Assembly (NCBI GenBank): GCA_016709665.1
Contig: JADJMI010000009.1
Location: 124,001 to 188,000, forward strand
DNA from: Betaproteobacteria bacterium
GTDB taxonomy: Bacteria; Pseudomonadota; Gammaproteobacteria; Burkholderiales; Usitatibacteraceae
DNA length: 64,000 bases
Direction of reading: 5' to 3'
Shown here: positions 1 to 8,706 of the stretch, piece after piece
Numbering within the stretch: position 1 is the first letter of the stretch
Layout of the letters: every line of letters starts with the position of its first letter
Position numbers and translations under genes: made by a program
Notes under the pieces: model-generated
Databases searched by the model: none
The model's input: only the letters and a program-made list of their open reading frames with translations
What the model was told of the DNA's origin: nothing

Positions 1-2660
1 TCGTCATGGAGCACGCGCACGAGGGCCGTGAGCGAATCGGCATCGGGGGCGAAGAGAAAGCCGCCGTCCCCGTGGACGATGCGGTCGCGGAAGGCGCCCA
101 GGTCGGTCGCGAGCGGGGGCACGCCGAGGTTCCACAGCTCGCTCAGCGTGTAGCTGAAGGTCTCCGGCACCACCGAGGCCAGCACGGCGGCGTGCGGCGC
201 GATGCCCGCGAGGATCGCGGGCAGGTCCTCCTCGCGGTAGGTTTCGATCGACGCCCAGCCGCAGTCCTTCGCGAGCGCGGTGCCGTTGCCGCCGCCGCCC
301 ACGACCGTGACATCGGCGTAGGCGCGAAGGCCTTCGGCCGCCGCGCGCAGCAGATCGCTGCCCTTCTGCTTCGACTGCCGGCCCAGGACGACGAGACGCA
401 GCCGGTCACCCGCCTGTCGCCGGGGAGGGGCCAGGCGCGGGGGGCGCAGGTCGATGCCGTGCCCCACCACGCGGATCGAGGCCCCGGCGAACCGCGGATC
501 GAGCTGCCGCAGGGTCTTCGCCATCCAGGGGCTCGGCGCGACGATGCCGATGCCGCGCGCCAGCACGCGCTCGACGAAGGCCCCGCGCATCGCGTGCCAG
601 TCGTCCGTCGACAGGTCCCGGAAGATGACGTTGAGCGGGTTGCCCTTGGCGCAGGCCGCGAGGTCCTCGCGGGTGCACCGTTCGCAGGTCTTGCCGAACT
701 GCGGGTTGATGGCCTGGCACACCGGATAGAAGTCGTGCATCACGACCGTGGTGGGCAGCGGCAGGTCGAGCACGTCGAGCGAATGACCGATGAGCGAGGA
801 CACGATGACCGAGTCGACGCAGAACTCGGCGACGACCTGGTCGAGCACGCGCCGGTATTCGAGGCTCCCGGTGGCCGTCGATCGCAGGGGCCGGGCGATG
901 TCCCAGGTGCGCACCGGCGCCTGCGCCGCCGGATCGGCGTAGAGCACGACGCGCTGGCCGCCCGATTCCCCGATGCGGTACGTGGCGAGCGACAGGTGCA
1001 CCGAGCCCGGGTCGGCGCGCGCGAAATCGCGCACCCACTTGTCCAGGCCGCCTCCCCAGTAGTGCATGACGTGAAGGCGAACCGGGCGCGGGTCGAGCCC
1101 CGGCGCGAGCACGGCGGGAAGCCCCCGCCCGAGCGCGTCGGCCACGGCGCGGCGCAGCGCGCCGAGCGGGTGATGCGCCGCGAGCGCGGAGCCTTCCACC
1201 GCGTCGAAGGTCGCCGCTCGGGTACCCGGCTCTCCGCCGGTCGCCAGCAGGTAGTCGCAAAGCACGCAGCTGCGGCCCGCCGCGCGAAGGCCCCGGGCGA
1301 TCGCGTCGACCAGCGTCGCCGCCGTCGTGGCCCCGGCCGCCCGGTCGAAGATCGATTCGTCCAGCGCGTCGCGGCGCAGCCAGGCGCAGGCCGACGGCAG
1401 CCCCGGAACTTCGTAGTACGCACGCTCGCCCAGGCAGTAGGCGATGCGGTCGAGGGACTCGGCGCTCGCCGCGGGCGAAGCCCCCGGCTCGAGAATCGAG
1501 AAGGCCGGGTCGTTGTCCACGAGCGGCGCCGCGGCGCCGATGGCCGCCGTGGCGTGCGCGGCCTTGCGGAGCCGCGCGTCCCAGCCGTACGGCAGCAGGA
1601 CGCGGGGCGTCACGAGCACCACGTCGCGGCCGGGGTGGGCGGCGAGGGCGTCGCGAAGGCGGCTCGCGAGTCCCGCCCCCTCGGCGATCGCCTCGGCGGG
1701 GCCGTCGACGAGAAGGGCGCGCGCTTCACGCTCCTTGCGGGCGCGCCGGGCATCCGGTCCGCTGTCCTCGCCGACGACCACGACGAGCGGGGCCGCCTGC
1801 GCCACGGCGAGATCCGCCGGCAGGGCCGCGCCCCGAGCTGCCGTGAGGGCGCGCAGCCGCGCCGCGGCACGGGCCCGGTGCGGCGCGGCCGGGTCGCGCG
1901 CGAGAAAATCGCGGACGAGTCCCTGGAATTCGGGATAGCGCCCGTCGACGATGCGCTGGGCCTCGCCCCGGCGTCCGACCCCGGCGTCGCCGAACGAGAC
2001 TTCGCCCTGGTGGAACACGAAGGTGTCGGCGCAAAGCCGGTGGCGGAAGCCCGCCCGCGAAGCGCGCAGGCAGAAATCGACTTCCTCGCCGTAGCCCGTG
2101 CCGAACGCACCGGCGTCGAAGGCGCCGATCTCGTCGAGGCAGGGCCGCGTGACGTACATGCAGAATCCCACGGCCGTCGGGATGTCGATCGCGGTCCCGG
2201 CGTTCGCCTCGGCGAAGGCGCCATCCACGGCGCCCACGTCGAAGCCGGGCGGCAGGGCGTGGTTGCCCGCCATGTCGGGAAAGCTGCAGATCGTCGCGTT
2301 GTTCGAGAAGGGCGTCACCGTGCCGATGCGCTCGCCGCGGGCGGCGCAGGCCGCCAGCCGGTCGAGCCAGCCGTCGGCCACCTCGGTGTCGCTGTTGAGC
2401 AGGACCACGTCGCGATCGGGATGCAGCGACAGGCCCTCGTTGGCCCCGAGAACGAAGCCGAGGTTGCGCTCGTGGACGACGAGGGTGATGCGACCGGCCT
2501 GCGCCTGTTCGCGCAGCCACGCGGAGAGCGCCGGCTCCGGGCTCGCGTCGTCGATGACGGTGATCTCGTGCGGGACCGTCACCCGGCTCGCGAGGACGCT
2601 TTCGATGGCGCGGCGGGTTTCGGCGAGCCCGCGGTAGGCGGGGATGATGACGTCGATCAA
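1..2660 (-). CDS. GT2-GT4 two-domain glycosyltransferase, C-terminus cut by window edge
   Basis: This frame is open from about 2660 to the window edge, so at least 886 residues are visible and the C-terminus is missing. It begins at a TTG (2660), directly followed by the GT2 strand IDVIIPAYRG. The first ~230 residues are a GT-A family 2 domain with a DxD-like NSDTE and the acceptor-side segment GYGEEVDFC. The second half is a GT-B family 4 domain: VVLGRQSKQKGSDLL, then PETFSYTLSELWNLGVP, which contains the EX7E pattern of GT4 enzymes. Such fusions usually build rhamnan, O-antigen or other surface polysaccharide; the sugar cannot be told. No clear ribosome site precedes the TTG, so the start is uncertain. 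The gene is divergent from frdC and is not part of the photosynthesis cluster. Confidence 0.82.
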   Translation of the reverse strand, partial: MIDVIIPAYRGLAETRRAIESVLASRVTVPHEITVIDDASPEPALSAWLREQAQAGRITLVVHERNLGFVLGANEGLSLHPDRDVVLLNSDTEVADGWLDRLAACAARGERIGTVTPFSNNATICSFPDMAGNHALPPGFDVGAVDGAFAEANAGTAIDIPTAVGFCMYVTRPCLDEIGAFDAGAFGTGYGEEVDFCLRASRAGFRHRLCADTFVFHQGEVSFGDAGVGRRGEAQRIVDGRYPEFQGLVRDFLARDPAAPHRARAAARLRALTAARGAALPADLAVAQAAPLVVVVGEDSGPDARRARKEREARALLVDGPAEAIAEGAGLASRLRDALAAHPGRDVVLVTPRVLLPYGWDARLRKAAHATAAIGAAAPLVDNDPAFSILEPGASPAASAESLDRIAYCLGERAYYEVPGLPSACAWLRRDALDESIFDRAAGATTAATLVDAIARGLRAAGRSCVLCDYLLATGGEPGTRAATFDAVEGSALAAHHPLGALRRAVADALGRGLPAVLAPGLDPRPVRLHVMHYWGGGLDKWVRDFARADPGSVHLSLATYRIGESGGQRVVLYADPAAQAPVRTWDIARPLRSTATGSLEYRRVLDQVVAEFCVDSVIVSSLIGHSLDVLDLPLPTTVVMHDFYPVCQAINPQFGKTCERCTREDLAACAKGNPLNVIFRDLSTDDWHAMRGAFVERVLARGIGIVAPSPWMAKTLRQLDPRFAGASIRVVGHGIDLRPPRLAPPRRQAGDRLRLVVLGRQSKQKGSDLLRAAAEGLRAYADVTVVGGGGNGTALAKDCGWASIETYREEDLPAILAGIAPHAAVLASVVPETFSYTLSELWNLGVPPLATDLGAFRDRIVHGDGGFLFAPDADSLTALVRVLHD

Positions 2661-2845
2661 GGCGAAGGACCGGCCGGGGAGAACCGCAATTCTAGCGGAC
2701 TGACCCGGCCGGGGCCCGCGGGCCCGGTCGATCGTGACCTTCCCCACGCGTCGGGCAGCGTGCCGGCCGGTGCCCACGGGCCGTCTTCGGGACCGATGGG
2801 CAACGGGTGACAAGCGGCATTGACACTTGGCCGCTTCCGGCCCGT

Positions 2846-2859
2846 TTGACCCGGGTCAA
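2846..2859. promoter_or_regulatory. FNR/CRP-family type operator upstream of frdCAB
   Basis: TTGACCCGGGTCAA is a perfect 14-base palindrome of the form TTGAC-N4-GTCAA, close to the FNR consensus TTGAT-N4-ATCAA. It lies 67 bases upstream of the frdC start. A TTGACA hexamer lies just before it at about 2819. Fumarate reductase is an anaerobic enzyme, so oxygen-responsive activation is the natural reading. Which FNR-family protein binds is unknown. The rest of 2661-2925 shows no gene. Confidence 0.5.
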
Positions 2860-2925
2860 CCGGTCCCCGCCCCGTCCGTCGCAAAGTGTCCCCAGCGTCC
2901 GGCGCCGCCGGCAGGAGGGCAATCC

Positions 2926-3708
2926 ATGAGCAGCAACCAGGAAACCATCGCCGGCGTCGGCCTCGCGGACCGGCCCCGGAAGAGCCGCTGGCCGGCGCGG
3001 ATGGACCTCGCGCAGAGCACCACGGGACTCGTCCTTGCGCTCTTCATGTGGGGGCACATGTTCTTCGTCTCGACGATCCTCATCTCGAAGGACGCGATGT
3101 GGGCCGTGACGAAGATGTTCGAGGGCTATTTCTTCTTCGGGAAGGCCTACCCGGGCATCGTCTCGCTGGTGGTCGCGACCATCCTCGCGATCCTCGTCCT
3201 GCACGCGTTCCTCGCGATGCGCAAGTTCCCGGCCAACTACCGGCAGTACCGCGAGTTCGTCGCCCACAAGAACCTCATGCACCACGGCGACACGACGCTC
3301 TGGTGGTGGCAGGTGCTGACGGGCTTCGCGCTCTTCTTCCTGGCGGCCGCGCACCTCTACCAGATGCTCATGCACCCCGGCGACATCGGCCCGTACCCGT
3401 CGGCCGACCGCGTCTGGACCGGCTCGTGGTGGCCGCTCTATCTCGTGATGCTCTTCGCGGTCGAGCTGCACGGCGGCATCGGGCTCTACCGGCTGTGCGT
3501 GAAGTGGGGCTGGCTCGAGGGCAAGGACCCGGCCGCCTCGCGCGCGAAGCTCAAGACCGCCAAGTGGGTTCTCACCGCGTTCTTCCTCGCGCTGGGGCTC
3601 CTCACGCTCGGGGCCTACATGAAGATCGGCTACGAGCACCGCGACCGCGCCGGCGAGGTCTACACGCCTGCGTGGGTCCAACCGAACCCGATGGAGAAGG
3701 CCCCATGA
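2926..3708 (+). CDS. frdC: Fumarate reductase cytochrome b subunit
   Basis: Membrane anchor (260 aa) of a quinol:fumarate reductase or succinate dehydrogenase of the five-helix, di-haem b type. It passes electrons between the quinone pool and FrdB. About five hydrophobic helices are visible, with His residues inside or next to them (MWGHMFF, VLHAFLAM, AAHLYQ, VELHGGIG). These are suitable haem ligands. The start is ATG 2926 with AGGAGG at 2913-2918. It overlaps frdA by ATGA. Order C-A-B matches the Wolinella-type QFR operon. The physiological direction (fumarate reduction or succinate oxidation) cannot be read from sequence; the FNR-like site favours anaerobic use. Confidence 0.88.
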   Translation: MSSNQETIAGVGLADRPRKSRWPARMDLAQSTTGLVLALFMWGHMFFVSTILISKDAMWAVTKMFEGYFFFGKAYPGIVSLVVATILAILVLHAFLAMRKFPANYRQYREFVAHKNLMHHGDTTLWWWQVLTGFALFFLAAAHLYQMLMHPGDIGPYPSADRVWTGSWWPLYLVMLFAVELHGGIGLYRLCVKWGWLEGKDPAASRAKLKTAKWVLTAFFLALGLLTLGAYMKIGYEHRDRAGEVYTPAWVQPNPMEKAP

Positions 3709-5720
3709 AGATCGTCCATACCGACGTGCTGGTCATCGGCGGCGGGCTCGCGGGCCTGCGGCTCGCCATCGGCGCGAAGCGCCGCGGCCACGACGCCATC
3801 ATCCTCTCGCTCGTGCCGGCCAAGCGCTCCCACTCCAAGGCGGCCCAGGGCGGCATGCAGGCCTCGCTCGGCAACGTGGCGAAGGGGCAGGGCGACAACG
3901 AGGACGTCCACTTCGAGGACACCGTGCGCGGATCCGACTGGGGCGCGGACCAGGAAGTCGTGCGCATGTTCGTGAACACGGCGCCCAAGGCCGTGCGCGA
4001 GCTCGCCGCGTGGGGCGTGCCCTGGAGCCGCGTGCGCAAGGGCGATCGCACCGTCATCATCAACGGCCAGAAGGTCACCATCACCGAGCGCGACGAGGCG
4101 CAGGGGCTCGTCGCCCAGCGCGACTTCGGCGGCACGAAGAAGTGGCGCACCTGCTACGCGGCCGACGGCACCGGGCACGCGATGATCAACGCGGTGGCGG
4201 ACCAGGCCATCGCCGACTCGATCCCGGTGCACGAGCGCATGGAAGCCCTCGCGCTCATCCACGACGGCAACCGCTGCTACGGCGCCGTGGTGCGCGACCT
4301 GGTGAGCGGCGAGCTGTCCGCCTACGTCGCGACGGCCACCGCCGTCTGCACGGGCGGGGCGGGCCGTGTCTACCGCACGACGACCAACGCCGTCATCTGC
4401 GAAGGCATCGGCCATGCGCTCGCCCTCGAGACCGGCGTCTCCGCCCTCGGCAACATGGAGGCGATCCAGTTCCACCCGACGGGCATCTTTCCGGCCGGCA
4501 TCCTCGTCACCGAAGGCTGCCGCGGCGACGGGGGGCTCCTCAAGGACGTCGACGGGCATCGCTTCATGCCGGACTACGAGCCGGAGAAGAAGGAGCTCGC
4601 CTCGCGCGACGTCGTGTCGCGCCGCATGGAGGAGCACATCAAGAAGGGCAAGGGCCACCAGTCGCGCTTCGGCACGCACCTCTGGCTCGACATCACGCTG
4701 CTGGGCGAGAAGCACATCCACACCAACCTGCGCGAGGTGTGGGACATCTGCCACTACTTCCTCGGCGTGGACCCGGTGAAGGAGATGATCCCGGTCCGCC
4801 CGGCGCAGCACTACACCATGGGCGGCGTGCGCACCGACGCCTCGGGCCAGAGCGCCACGCTGAAGGGCCTCTTCTCGGCCGGGGAGGCCTCGTGCTGGGA
4901 CATGCACGGCTTCAACCGGCTGGGCGGAAACTCCGTCGCCGAGACGGTGGTCGCCGGCATGATCGTCGGCGAGAGCGTGGCCGACTACTGCGACGCGATC
5001 GCCAACGCACCCACCGTCCCCATGGGGCTGGTGCGCGAGTTCGTCGAGCGCGAGCAGGCGAAGCTCGCGGCCTTCACGAAGGCGGGCGGCAAGGAGGACG
5101 CGTCGGTCATCAAGGGCGAGATGCAGGACCTCATGACCGCCAAGGTCGGCATCTTCCGCACCGGCGCCGACCTCGAGGAGGCCGTGGACAAGCTGCAGAA
5201 GCTGCTGGTGAGGAGCCGCAGCATCGGCCTTCGCTCGCCGACGCTCGGCGCCAACCCGGAGCTCGTCACGGCCTATCGCGTGCAGCGCATGCTCAAGGTG
5301 GCGCTCACGGTGGCCTACGGCGCCTGCGTGCGCACGGAAAGCCGCGGCGCGCACTTCCGCCAGGACTACCCGCAACGCAACGACGCCGAATGGCTCAAGC
5401 GCACCCTCGCCACCTGGAAGGGCGACGCGGACACGCTGCCCACGCTGGCCTACGAGGCGCTCGACGTCGGCCGCATGGAGCTGCCGCCGGGCTGGCGCGG
5501 CTACGGCGCGAAGGACTACATCGACCACCCGGACACGCCCGCGCGGCAGTCGGCCGTGGAGGCGATCCGGGCGCAGCACGCCGGCGACCGGTTCGCGACC
5601 CAGGCGGCGCTCATGCCCTACGAGCACCTGTTGCCGGAGTACCTGCGCGGGCGGAACGAGCGCATCGACGAGCGGTTCGCCGACGGGGATCGTCCCGCCG
5701 CGGCCACCACGGGCCAATGA
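3705..5720 (+). CDS. frdA: Fumarate reductase flavoprotein subunit
   Basis: Catalytic subunit (671 aa) that interconverts fumarate and succinate on covalently bound FAD. The N-terminus has the dinucleotide fold LVIGGGLAGL (residues ~7-16). HSKAAQGGMQASLGN contains the His normally linked to FAD. FHPTGIFPAG and QHYTMGGVRTD are the substrate and active-site blocks, and GFNRLGGNSVAE is the FAD-contact segment near residue 410. The length is slightly above the usual ~600-660. It overlaps frdC and frdB at ATGA junctions, so translation is coupled. Intact and unremarkable; the FrdA/SdhA direction is not decidable. Confidence 0.93.
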   Translation: MKIVHTDVLVIGGGLAGLRLAIGAKRRGHDAIILSLVPAKRSHSKAAQGGMQASLGNVAKGQGDNEDVHFEDTVRGSDWGADQEVVRMFVNTAPKAVRELAAWGVPWSRVRKGDRTVIINGQKVTITERDEAQGLVAQRDFGGTKKWRTCYAADGTGHAMINAVADQAIADSIPVHERMEALALIHDGNRCYGAVVRDLVSGELSAYVATATAVCTGGAGRVYRTTTNAVICEGIGHALALETGVSALGNMEAIQFHPTGIFPAGILVTEGCRGDGGLLKDVDGHRFMPDYEPEKKELASRDVVSRRMEEHIKKGKGHQSRFGTHLWLDITLLGEKHIHTNLREVWDICHYFLGVDPVKEMIPVRPAQHYTMGGVRTDASGQSATLKGLFSAGEASCWDMHGFNRLGGNSVAETVVAGMIVGESVADYCDAIANAPTVPMGLVREFVEREQAKLAAFTKAGGKEDASVIKGEMQDLMTAKVGIFRTGADLEEAVDKLQKLLVRSRSIGLRSPTLGANPELVTAYRVQRMLKVALTVAYGACVRTESRGAHFRQDYPQRNDAEWLKRTLATWKGDADTLPTLAYEALDVGRMELPPGWRGYGAKDYIDHPDTPARQSAVEAIRAQHAGDRFATQAALMPYEHLLPEYLRGRNERIDERFADGDRPAAATTGQ

Positions 5721-6469
5721 CCATGAACGCCACCCCCCGGAATCACCGCAAGCTGCGCTTCCACATCCTGCGCTACAACCCCGCGAAGGCGGACGACACG
5801 CCGCGCGTGCAGGTCTACGAGCTCGAGGAAGCGCCCGGCATGACGCTCTTCATCGCGCTCACCGAGATCCGCGAGAAGCTCGATCCGTCGCTGCAGTTCG
5901 ATTTCGTCTGCCGCGCCGGCATCTGCGGCAGCTGCGGGATGATGATCAACGGGCGCCCGAGCCTCGCCTGCCGAAGCGTCACGCAGTCCTTCCCCGAGGA
6001 CATCTGGCTGGCTCCCCTGCCCGTGTTCGAGCTGATCGGGGACCTTTCCGTGAACACCGGCAAGTGGATGCGCGGGATGAGCGAGAAGCTCGAGACCTGG
6101 GTCCACCTGCAGCAGGAGAAGCTCGACTTCACGCGCATCGAGAAGCCCATGGACCCGGCCCTCGCCGAGGAGGTCTACGAGCTCGACCGCTGCATCGAGT
6201 GCGGCTGCTGCGTGGCCGGCTGCGGGACGGCGCGCATGCGCGAGGATTTCGTGGGAGCCGTGGGCCTCAACAAGATCGCGCGCTTCCGGCTCGATCCGCG
6301 CGATGCGCGCACGGACGAGGATTTCTACGAACTGGTGGGCGACGACAACGGCGTCTTCGGCTGCATGTCGCTCCTGGGCTGCCACGACGTGTGCCCGAAG
6401 CAGCTGCCGCTGCAGACGCAGATCGCCTTCCTGCGGCGCAAGATGGTCGCGCAGGGCACGAAGGGTTGA
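5717..6469 (+). CDS. frdB: Fumarate reductase iron-sulfur subunit
   Basis: Electron-transfer subunit (250 aa) with three Fe-S clusters between FrdA flavin and FrdC haem. The plant-type [2Fe-2S] ligands are in CRAGICGSCG with a fourth Cys in SLACRS. The ferredoxin-like domain has CIECGCCVAGCG and CMSLLGCHDVCPK for the [4Fe-4S] and [3Fe-4S] clusters. ATG 5717 overlaps the frdA stop; a second in-frame ATG at 5723 is an alternative. The stop is followed by 37 bases and then the cytochrome c gene, probably in the same transcript. Confidence 0.93.
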   Translation: MTMNATPRNHRKLRFHILRYNPAKADDTPRVQVYELEEAPGMTLFIALTEIREKLDPSLQFDFVCRAGICGSCGMMINGRPSLACRSVTQSFPEDIWLAPLPVFELIGDLSVNTGKWMRGMSEKLETWVHLQQEKLDFTRIEKPMDPALAEEVYELDRCIECGCCVAGCGTARMREDFVGAVGLNKIARFRLDPRDARTDEDFYELVGDDNGVFGCMSLLGCHDVCPKQLPLQTQIAFLRRKMVAQGTKG

Positions 6470-6506
6470 AGAGGCAGTTTCCGAAGAAGAACACGAGGAG
6501 AACGCA

Positions 6507-6968
6507 TTGAAGAAGACCATGTTGGCTGCACTGCTGGCGGGGTTCGCGCTGTCCGCGGGCGCCCAGGAACCGACCTGGCGGGGCGACATCGCACCGATCG
6601 TGAAGAAAGGCTGCTCGGAGTGCCATGGCGTCGAGGCGCCGGAGTTCGGCGACTGGATGCTGCTGCCGGACGCCAAGCGCAAGAAGGAAGGCCCGCGCAT
6701 GGACACGTACACGACGTTCATGAACTACGTGGCATGGCCCGCGACCGGCGCGATGCAGCGCCGCCTCGACGACGGCGCGAACGCCGGCGGCAAGCCGGGC
6801 AACATGTACAAGCATCTCGGCGAGACGGATGCCGAGCGCGCGAAGAACCTCGCCACGATCAAGGCCTGGCTCGGCGAGGGCGCGTGGAACCTGAACCGCT
6901 TCAAGGCCCGGGAGAGCGTGCCGGGCGTCACGAAGGAACAGCTGGAGAAGATCAAGGCGAAGTACTAG
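6507..6968 (+). CDS. Small periplasmic monohaem cytochrome c
   Basis: A 153-aa protein with a typical signal peptide (MKKTMLAALLAGFALSAGAQ, cut after AGA) and one haem motif, CSECH, at about residue 35. The rest is hydrophilic with no second haem site and ends EQLEKIKAKY. The start is TTG 6507, chosen because GAGGAG (6495-6500) is correctly spaced and it supplies the basic N-terminus; ATG 6519 would lose it. It follows frdB by 37 bases, which suggests a periplasmic electron carrier linked to the fumarate reductase operon. I do not recognise a specific named family. Confidence 0.75.
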   Translation: MKKTMLAALLAGFALSAGAQEPTWRGDIAPIVKKGCSECHGVEAPEFGDWMLLPDAKRKKEGPRMDTYTTFMNYVAWPATGAMQRRLDDGANAGGKPGNMYKHLGETDAERAKNLATIKAWLGEGAWNLNRFKARESVPGVTKEQLEKIKAKY

Positions 6969-7037
6969 CGGCGAACGCCGCCCCCGGTCGGGGCGGCGAT
7001 CCCGCGGCGACACCGGAGGCACCCGAAAGGGGGCGCG

Positions 7038-8537
7038 ATGCTCTCCCTGCGGCGGATCGGCCTCGCGGCCGGCCCCCTGCTCGCATTGGCCGTCTTCTGG
7101 ATCCTGCCGACCCGCTACGCGACGGGGCCGGATACCGCCGTTGAGTTCACGACGGCGGGCCGGGCGACCCTGGGCATGGTCGCCTGGATGGCCACCTGGT
7201 GGATGACCGAGGCCGTGCCGATCGAAGCCACGGCGCTCCTGCCGGTGGCGCTCTTCCCGGTCCTGGGCATCACGTCGATCGCAAAGGCGGCGGCGCCCTA
7301 CGCGTCGGACGTGATCTTTCTCTTCCTGGGCGGGTTCATCCTCGGGCTCGCGATCGAGCGCTGGGGGCTCGACCGGCGCATCGCCTTCTTCACGCTGCGG
7401 TTCACGGGTACGCGCCCGGGCGCGATGACCGCAGGATTCATGGCGGCGACGGCCTTCCTCAGCATGTGGATCTCGAACACCGCCTGCGCGGCGATGATGG
7501 TCCCCATCGCGATCAGCGTCGCGAGTCTCGTCGAGAAGGCGCGCGCGGGCGACGCGGGGACGGTGCCGGGCGAGGGCAACTTCGCCACGGGATTGCTCCT
7601 CGCCATCGCCTACTCGGCGAGCATCGGCGGCATCGCGACCGTGATCGGCTCGCCGCCCAACGGCATCGCGGTGCGTTTCATCGCCCAGACCTTCGGCAAC
7701 GAGGTCTCGTTCGTCGACTGGATGGCGATCGGCCTGCCGTTCACGCTCGTCTTCCTGCCCATCGCGTGGGTGCTCCTCACGAAGGTGCTCTTTCCGGCGC
7801 GATTCGAGGCGATTCCGGGCGGCCGCGAGATGATCGCCGACGAGATCGCGCGGCTCGGGCCCCTCGCGAGGGCCGAGAAGGTCACGCTCGCCGTCTTCGG
7901 CTGCACCGCGTTCCTCTGGATCTTCGGCGAGCCCCTGCGGGCCGTCACCGTGGCGGGGGCGAAACCGCTCGGCGGCCTCACGGACAGCGGCGTGGCGCTC
8001 CTCGCAGCGCTCGCGCTCTTCCTGGCGCCGGTGGACCCCGCGAAGGGCCTGCGGGCGATGGACTGGGAGCATGCCAAGCGGTTGCCGTGGGGCGTGCTCG
8101 TGCTCTTCGGCGGCGGCCTCAGCCTCGCCGCGGCGGTCGAGGCGAACGGCGTCTCGGCGTTCATCGGCCACGCCACGCGCGGCCTGGGCGTGCTGCCGCC
8201 GCTCCTGATGCTGGCCGCGGTGGTGACGCTCACCGTCTTTCTCTCCGAGGTGACCTCGAACACGGCCCAGGTGGCCACGATGACGCCGGTGCTGGCGGCG
8301 ATGGCGCCGGGCCTGGGCCTCGATCCGCAGGCACTGGTGATCGTCTGCGCGCTCGCCGCGAGCAGCGCCTACATGATGCCGGTGGGCACGCCGCCCAACG
8401 CCATCGTGTTCGGCACGGGGCTCGTGCGCATGCCCCAGATGCTGAAGGCGGGAATCGTGCTCAATCTCGTCGGCATCGCGGTGATCACCCTCCTGGGGCA
8501 CGGGGTCATTCCGCGGATCGTGAGCCGCGTGCTGTGA
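7038..8537 (+). CDS. DASS/SLC13-family sodium:dicarboxylate symporter
   Basis: Inner-membrane transporter (499 aa) with about 11-12 hydrophobic segments. Family marks are the paired substrate/Na+ loops with SNT: MWISNTACAAMM in the first half and EVTSNTAQVATMTPVL in the second, plus GTPPNAIVFGTGL near the end. Members import succinate, fumarate, malate or sulfate with Na+. Its place right after fumarate reductase suggests uptake of C4-dicarboxylates, either as electron acceptor or as photoheterotrophic carbon source. Start ATG 7038 follows a G-rich ribosome site. A hairpin follows the stop, so it may end the frd transcript. Confidence 0.85.
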   Translation: MLSLRRIGLAAGPLLALAVFWILPTRYATGPDTAVEFTTAGRATLGMVAWMATWWMTEAVPIEATALLPVALFPVLGITSIAKAAAPYASDVIFLFLGGFILGLAIERWGLDRRIAFFTLRFTGTRPGAMTAGFMAATAFLSMWISNTACAAMMVPIAISVASLVEKARAGDAGTVPGEGNFATGLLLAIAYSASIGGIATVIGSPPNGIAVRFIAQTFGNEVSFVDWMAIGLPFTLVFLPIAWVLLTKVLFPARFEAIPGGREMIADEIARLGPLARAEKVTLAVFGCTAFLWIFGEPLRAVTVAGAKPLGGLTDSGVALLAALALFLAPVDPAKGLRAMDWEHAKRLPWGVLVLFGGGLSLAAAVEANGVSAFIGHATRGLGVLPPLLMLAAVVTLTVFLSEVTSNTAQVATMTPVLAAMAPGLGLDPQALVIVCALAASSAYMMPVGTPPNAIVFGTGLVRMPQMLKAGIVLNLVGIAVITLLGHGVIPRIVSRVL

Positions 8538-8546
8538 CCCGCTCTC

Positions 8547-8569
8547 CCGGTGGGACCTTGGTCCACCGG
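8547..8569 (+). terminator. Hairpin after first DASS transporter
   Basis: CCGGTGG(G)ACC and GGTCCACCGG form a ~10-bp stem with one bulged G and a two-base loop, ten bases after the stop. There is no T-run, so it is either a weak intrinsic terminator or an mRNA-stabilising hairpin. Confidence 0.35.
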
Positions 8570-8617
8570 CCAAAGGGAAACGGAATCGCGCATCGCCGCC
8601 CGGGCCGGCCGCGGCCG

Positions 8618-8631
8618 TTGAGGGGAGTCAA
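8618..8631. promoter_or_regulatory. FNR-like site upstream of second DASS transporter
   Basis: TTGAGGGGAGTCAA matches the FNR core TTGA-N6-TCAA, 76 bases before the downstream ATG. It is less symmetric than the site upstream of frdC. Having two such sites in one neighbourhood supports a shared anaerobic regulon, but it is an inference from pattern only. Confidence 0.35.
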
Positions 8632-8706
8632 GATTTCCGGGGTGGGCGGCGGGAGAATCGATCCGATAGCCCGCGATATCCGCGGTCCGTGAAGAAAGGA
8701 CTCCTC

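Noticed and set aside
6..2810. 934-aa plus-strand open frame
   Set aside because: Arg/Gly/Ala/Val-rich shadow of the minus-strand glycosyltransferase; no family motifs.
3660..5717. 685-aa minus-strand open frame opposite frdA
   Set aside because: Antisense shadow of a clearly conserved FrdA; composition is typical of GC-rich antisense frames.
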